Source: Elysia marginata (lineage: Eukaryota; Mollusca; Gastropoda; Plakobranchidae). From it: a DNA stretch of 23,879 bases. Positions within the stretch are counted from its first letter, which is position 1, and every line of letters starts with the position of its first letter. Both the position numbers and the translations under genes were made by a program. Location: contig BMAT01007323.1 in assembly GCA_019649035.1 (NCBI GenBank), positions 124,529-148,407 of the forward strand, read 5' to 3'. The notes under the pieces are model-generated. The model saw only the letters and a program-made list of their open reading frames with translations, ran no database searches and was not told the origin of the DNA. This document shows positions 23,201 to 23,879 of the stretch, one piece after another.

Positions 23201-23319
23201 ACCTGGTTTCTGCAAGAGATACCATGAATTTGCGAGTCTAAAATGGAAGATAAGGGGGTCCGGACAAGGGGAAACAGTGTTCTGCTCAACAGCATCCTGA
23301 GGGGAGCAACGGCGGCCAT
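11095..23319 (-). CDS. MCU: Mitochondrial calcium uniporter pore subunit, complete seven-exon gene
   Basis: This is the pore-forming subunit of the inner-membrane calcium uniporter, which carries Ca2+ into the mitochondrial matrix. Coding exons are 23203-23319, 17572-17644, 16341-16511, 15261-15365, 14660-14820, 11878-12081 and 11095-11298. They sum to 1035 nt, giving 344 residues and a TAA stop; human MCU has 351. Every intron has GT/AG ends and every split codon resolves sensibly (Asp64, Asp121, Tyr156). Domains in order: targeting sequence (about 1-55), N-terminal matrix domain (about 64-156), first coiled coil (about 171-209), TM1 (about 227-246), pore motif WDIMEP (250-255), TM2 (about 256-274), second coiled coil and matrix tail (278-344). 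Arg242 and Glu247, which the MCUb paralogue replaces, are kept, so this is MCU and not the dominant-negative MCUb. Residue numbering runs exactly 10 below human throughout the matrix and pore parts. The gene model comes from sequence reading alone, with no transcript data. Confidence 0.96.
11878..12081 (-). CDS. MCU: MCU coding exon 6: TM1, DIME pore loop and TM2
   Basis: The exon encodes residues 210-277 and is the functional core. TM1 is the hydrophobic run from [17 protein letters not shown], followed by RLTWWEYS. The selectivity filter WDIMEP covers 250-255, with Asp251 and Glu254 as the Ca2+-coordinating acidic residues. TM2 is [19 protein letters not shown]. Ser249 is at the position of human Ser259, linked to ruthenium-red sensitivity. 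The longer open frame over this region is out of frame with the gene and is a shadow. Acceptor TATTTCTGCAG; donor GTGAGT. Confidence 0.97.
12082..14659 (-). other. MCU intron 5
   Basis: The intron holds the diverged MITE-like copy (12625-12730). A section at about 12930-14000 has a short ACCCCT/AGGGGT foldback near 12951-12968 and several spurious ORFs up to about 100 codons. No protein family was recognised in any of them. The donor is GTTGGT. Confidence 0.7.
12625..12730 (+). repeat. Diverged copy of the MITE-like AT-rich repeat, in MCU intron 5
   Basis: Blocks ATGTCTC, GACGTCGGAAATTCTAA, AATGCCTTTCAAAGTC and CCTTTTCCTCTATATTTTAA follow in the same order as in the repeat at 151-390. The copy is in sense with that repeat and lies within MCU intron 5. 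Divergence is substantial. Confidence 0.35.
14660..14820 (-). CDS. MCU: MCU coding exon 5: first coiled coil
   Basis: The exon encodes residues 157-209, from [20 protein letters not shown] to [13 protein letters not shown]. The charged heptad-like run from about 171 to 209 is the first coiled coil, which precedes TM1 in the matrix. The acceptor is AATTCCCAG. The donor is GTTGGT, the same weak donor as intron 1. If intron 5 were retained, translation would stop 15 codons later and give a protein without membrane helices. Confidence 0.95.
15261..15365 (-). CDS. MCU: MCU coding exon 4: N-terminal matrix domain, second half
   Basis: The exon encodes residues 122-155 with split codons at Asp121 and Tyr156. 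The peptide reads [14 protein letters not shown], then [19 protein letters not shown]. It aligns without gaps to the human segment that follows the DG pair. The acceptor is a poly-T tract ending ACAG and the donor is GTGAGT. The ORF is too short to stand out alone and was recovered by phase matching to its neighbours. Asp121 matches human Asp131 of the regulatory acidic patch, but the second acidic position (human Asp147) is Ser137 here. Confidence 0.95.
16341..16511 (-). CDS. MCU: MCU coding exon 3: N-terminal matrix domain, first half
   Basis: The exon encodes residues 65-120 and parts of the two flanking Asp codons. It includes [16 protein letters not shown] and [11 protein letters not shown], readily recognised as the MCU N-terminal domain. 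Ser82 and Cys87 occupy the positions of human Ser92 (proposed phosphosite) and Cys97 (redox-sensitive cysteine). The acceptor is TTTTTTCCCCAG and the donor GTGAGG. The plus-strand ORF over this interval is only the antisense shadow. Confidence 0.96.
17572..17644 (-). CDS. MCU: MCU coding exon 2: end of presequence
   Basis: The exon encodes residues 40-63 plus the first base of Asp64. The acceptor is a pyrimidine-rich tract ending CCTCAG and the donor is GTGAGA. The peptide contains [15 protein letters not shown], which is basic. RLY followed by S (53-56) resembles an R-3 type presequence cleavage site, so the mature protein may begin near Ser56; this is inference. The donor base G joins AT of exon 3 to give Asp, placing DVTVEF exactly where the N-terminal domain begins in animal MCU proteins. 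Confidence 0.9.
17645..18670 (-). other. MCU intron 1, part 3' of the LINEs
   Basis: Mostly AT-rich intron. A block at 18160-18310 is less AT-rich and open on the minus strand for about 50 codons, but resembles nothing I can name. The stretch 18590-18660 next to the Rex1-like fragment has a weak tRNA-like look (GGCGTAACGG) but no good B box. Confidence 0.6.
18671..19482 (+). pseudogene. Reverse transcriptase fragment of the Rex1-like LINE, 5' part
   Basis: The fragment holds the RT palm. Motif A is [16 protein letters not shown] near 18784-18831. Motif B is [18 protein letters not shown] near 18970-19023. Motif C near 19069 reads FAND where the family has FADD, so a catalytic aspartate is lost. 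The frame breaks at about 19097, where it shifts to a frame encoding [20 protein letters not shown], and again near 19245 into a frame encoding [16 protein letters not shown] last shift near 19400 leads to [17 protein letters not shown]. At least three frameshifts make it non-functional. Confidence 0.85.
19471..19482 (+). repeat. Target-site duplication, left copy, of the RTE-like LINE
   Basis: ATTACTTGTTGG here is identical to 21061-21072. In the older element it encodes ITCW, and the reading frame of that element continues from the right copy. Confidence 0.9.
19483..21054 (+). pseudogene. Reverse transcriptase of the RTE-like LINE, frameshifted
   Basis: The 5' part covers [28 protein letters not shown] and [17 protein letters not shown] (to about 19760). 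The frame then shifts to [18 protein letters not shown], shifts again to [20 protein letters not shown], and shifts near 19955 into the longest open piece (19956-20612). That piece has motif A ([10 protein letters not shown]), motif B ([16 protein letters not shown]) and an intact YADD at 20277-20288. Later pieces read [13 protein letters not shown], a stop near 20727, then [24 protein letters not shown] and KIDGRRGRG. Another shift leads to the terminal [16 protein letters not shown]. The catalytic box survives but at least five frame breaks or stops make it a pseudogene. Confidence 0.88.
19483..21060 (+). mobile_element. 5'-truncated RTE-like LINE inserted into the Rex1-like LINE
   Basis: The element is bounded by a perfect 12-bp target duplication, ATTACTTGTTGG, at 19471-19482 and 21061-21072. 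It is truncated at the 5' end: the first codons read [10 protein letters not shown], just before the RT domain, so the endonuclease is absent. The 3' end falls six bases after the protein stop, consistent with the very short 3' UTRs of RTE-type elements. It is antisense to MCU and cannot move by itself. Subfamily assignment within APE-type non-LTR elements is tentative. Confidence 0.88.
21061..21072 (+). repeat. Target-site duplication, right copy, of the RTE-like LINE
   Basis: Exact copy of 19471-19482, marking the 3' end of the inserted element. Confidence 0.9.
21061..21360 (+). pseudogene. C-terminal part of the Rex1-like LINE protein, downstream of the insertion
   Basis: Reading resumes with the duplicated ITCW codons at 21061 and continues [22 protein letters not shown] stop lies at about 21187-21189. 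The same frame goes on to [14 protein letters not shown] near 21224-21265, then another stop. A frameshift leads to [19 protein letters not shown], ending near 21350. These motifs match the region after the RT domain in Rex1-type elements and complete the fragment that stops at 19482. The gene is dead. Confidence 0.8.
21445..21459 (+). repeat. Short AG dinucleotide run
   Basis: AG repeats within the 3' untranslated part of the Rex1-like LINE. Confidence 0.8.
22173..22236 (+). repeat. Tandem duplication of a 32-bp unit
   Basis: Two adjacent 32-bp units (22173-22204 and 22205-22236) both start with CCT plus a G-run and end with GAGCTGTAGCTC followed by CGGT or TGGT. It lies in MCU intron 1, downstream of the nested LINEs. 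Confidence 0.85.
22328..22349. repeat. TA dinucleotide microsatellite
   Basis: Eleven uninterrupted TA units in MCU intron 1. Confidence 0.95.
23203..23319 (-). CDS. MCU: MCU coding exon 1: start codon and mitochondrial presequence
   Basis: The exon encodes residues 1-39, beginning [16 protein letters not shown]. The protein start is rich in Arg and Leu and free of acidic residues until Asp28, as expected for a matrix-targeting helix. The start is well supported: an in-frame TGA lies three codons upstream, and the context has A at -3 and G at +4. The exon ends in phase 0 at CAG followed by the donor GTTGGT, which is weaker than GTRAGT. The call rests on its position upstream of exon 2, the phase match and the character of the peptide, because MCU presequences are poorly conserved between phyla. 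Confidence 0.85.
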
Positions 23320-23520
23320 GATGCCTCAATGGTCTGTCTCGTGTGTTTACGTTGAAAGCGAGAACGGCGGCGATGACATAGCCTTGGCCTACCGGCTTGA
23401 CGTTCGCATGAACTTGAACCTAATTACCGAGGAAAGCCAAGGAAACATAACTGTATGTTTCAGCGTATTTTATACATAGAATTGGAGAGTTGTGTCCCTT
23501 GTTAAAAAAGAGGCGTGGTT
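23320..23520 (-). promoter_or_regulatory. Probable MCU promoter and 5' leader
   Basis: This stretch upstream of the MCU start is much richer in CpG than the surrounding AT-rich DNA. On the minus strand a TATAAAA box covers 23474-23468, and a CACGCC-type (KLF/Sp-like) box lies near 23518-23512, about 40 bp further upstream. Transcription would then start near 23440-23450, giving a leader of roughly 120-130 nt. Minus-strand ATGs at 23409 and 23379 open short upstream ORFs of 6 and 10 codons, ending TAG and TAA. The box positions are seen directly; the promoter function is inferred. Confidence 0.45.
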
Positions 23521-23879
23521 TGTTGTGAGGGTCAATAACTTGGAAAACATGTTGGGAAATCTAACTGAAAGTAGGCCCACGAACGTAATCAGTCATTTTA
23601 GACAGAAAACAATCGCAAATTATCACGATCATTAGCAGGCCTATCTCTATAAATTCGTACGATCACTATAAGCTATATCAGTGCAATGTGCAATTTTTCT
23701 GAGCCAGAAGGTATGGCCTAGTTGGCTTGTGGCATCTGCAAAATTACTATATTCAGGTCTGAACAAATCTAAACTAAGGAAAAACCAAAAGTCAAAAAAA
23801 ATTAGAAGACGGAAAGCAGATAAGGAAGTGGCATAAGATTAGCAATAGTTTTGTATCGGAAATATTTTAATTTACATTG

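Larger units (their letters stand above)
21543..23202 (-). other. MCU intron 1, part 5' of the LINEs
   Basis: AT-rich intron without a gene. Contains overlapping AGATCT palindromes (21715-21726), the 32-bp duplication and the TA microsatellite. Unlike the rest of the gene, the plus strand here is T-rich by eye. Confidence 0.6.

Noticed and set aside
23243..23479. Plus-strand 78-codon ORF overlapping MCU exon 1, a possible divergent gene
   Set aside because: Its first third is antisense to a confirmed coding exon, it has no recognisable domain, and CpG-rich DNA keeps frames open by chance.

Overview
The window is nuclear DNA from an animal. It is AT-rich and intron-bearing, with microsatellites, tRNA-derived SINEs and decayed non-LTR retrotransposons. 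The SINE type, the frequent AGGCCT and AGATCT palindromes and the protein sequence fit a marine lophotrochozoan, most likely a mollusc (perhaps a gastropod). That placement is inference.

Only one host gene can be supported: a complete mitochondrial calcium uniporter (MCU) on the minus strand. Seven coding exons, from 23319 down to 11095, splice into a 344-residue protein with every codon phase matching and GT/AG at every intron. The exons encode, in order: the mitochondrial targeting sequence (two exons), the N-terminal matrix domain (two exons), the first coiled coil (one exon), both membrane helices with the WDIMEP pore motif (one exon), and the C-terminal matrix coiled coil with the stop (one exon). 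A CpG-rich stretch with a TATA box and a GGCGTGG box lies just upstream of exon 1, and the probable 5' leader holds short upstream ORFs.

MCU intron 1 (17645-23202, about 5.6 kb) carries a nested retrotransposon on the opposite strand. A degraded Rex1/CR1-type LINE (about 18671-21542) was split by a later, 5'-truncated RTE-like LINE (19483-21060). The split is exact: the same 12-bp target duplication flanks the younger element, and the conserved ITCW codons of the older element resume beyond it.

Positions 1-5000 lie outside the coding gene. They hold one full-length SINE (14-bp target duplication), one 5'-truncated SINE of the same family (12-bp duplication), a long TAG microsatellite and two copies of a short AT-rich repeat family. 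Positions 5000-11094, downstream of the MCU stop codon, have no credible gene. They hold a 69-bp tandem duplication, a four-copy minisatellite of about 33 bp, an inverted repeat with 19-bp perfect arms and several possible poly(A) signals, so the MCU 3' UTR may be long. No tRNA, rRNA, CRISPR array or second protein-coding host gene was found.
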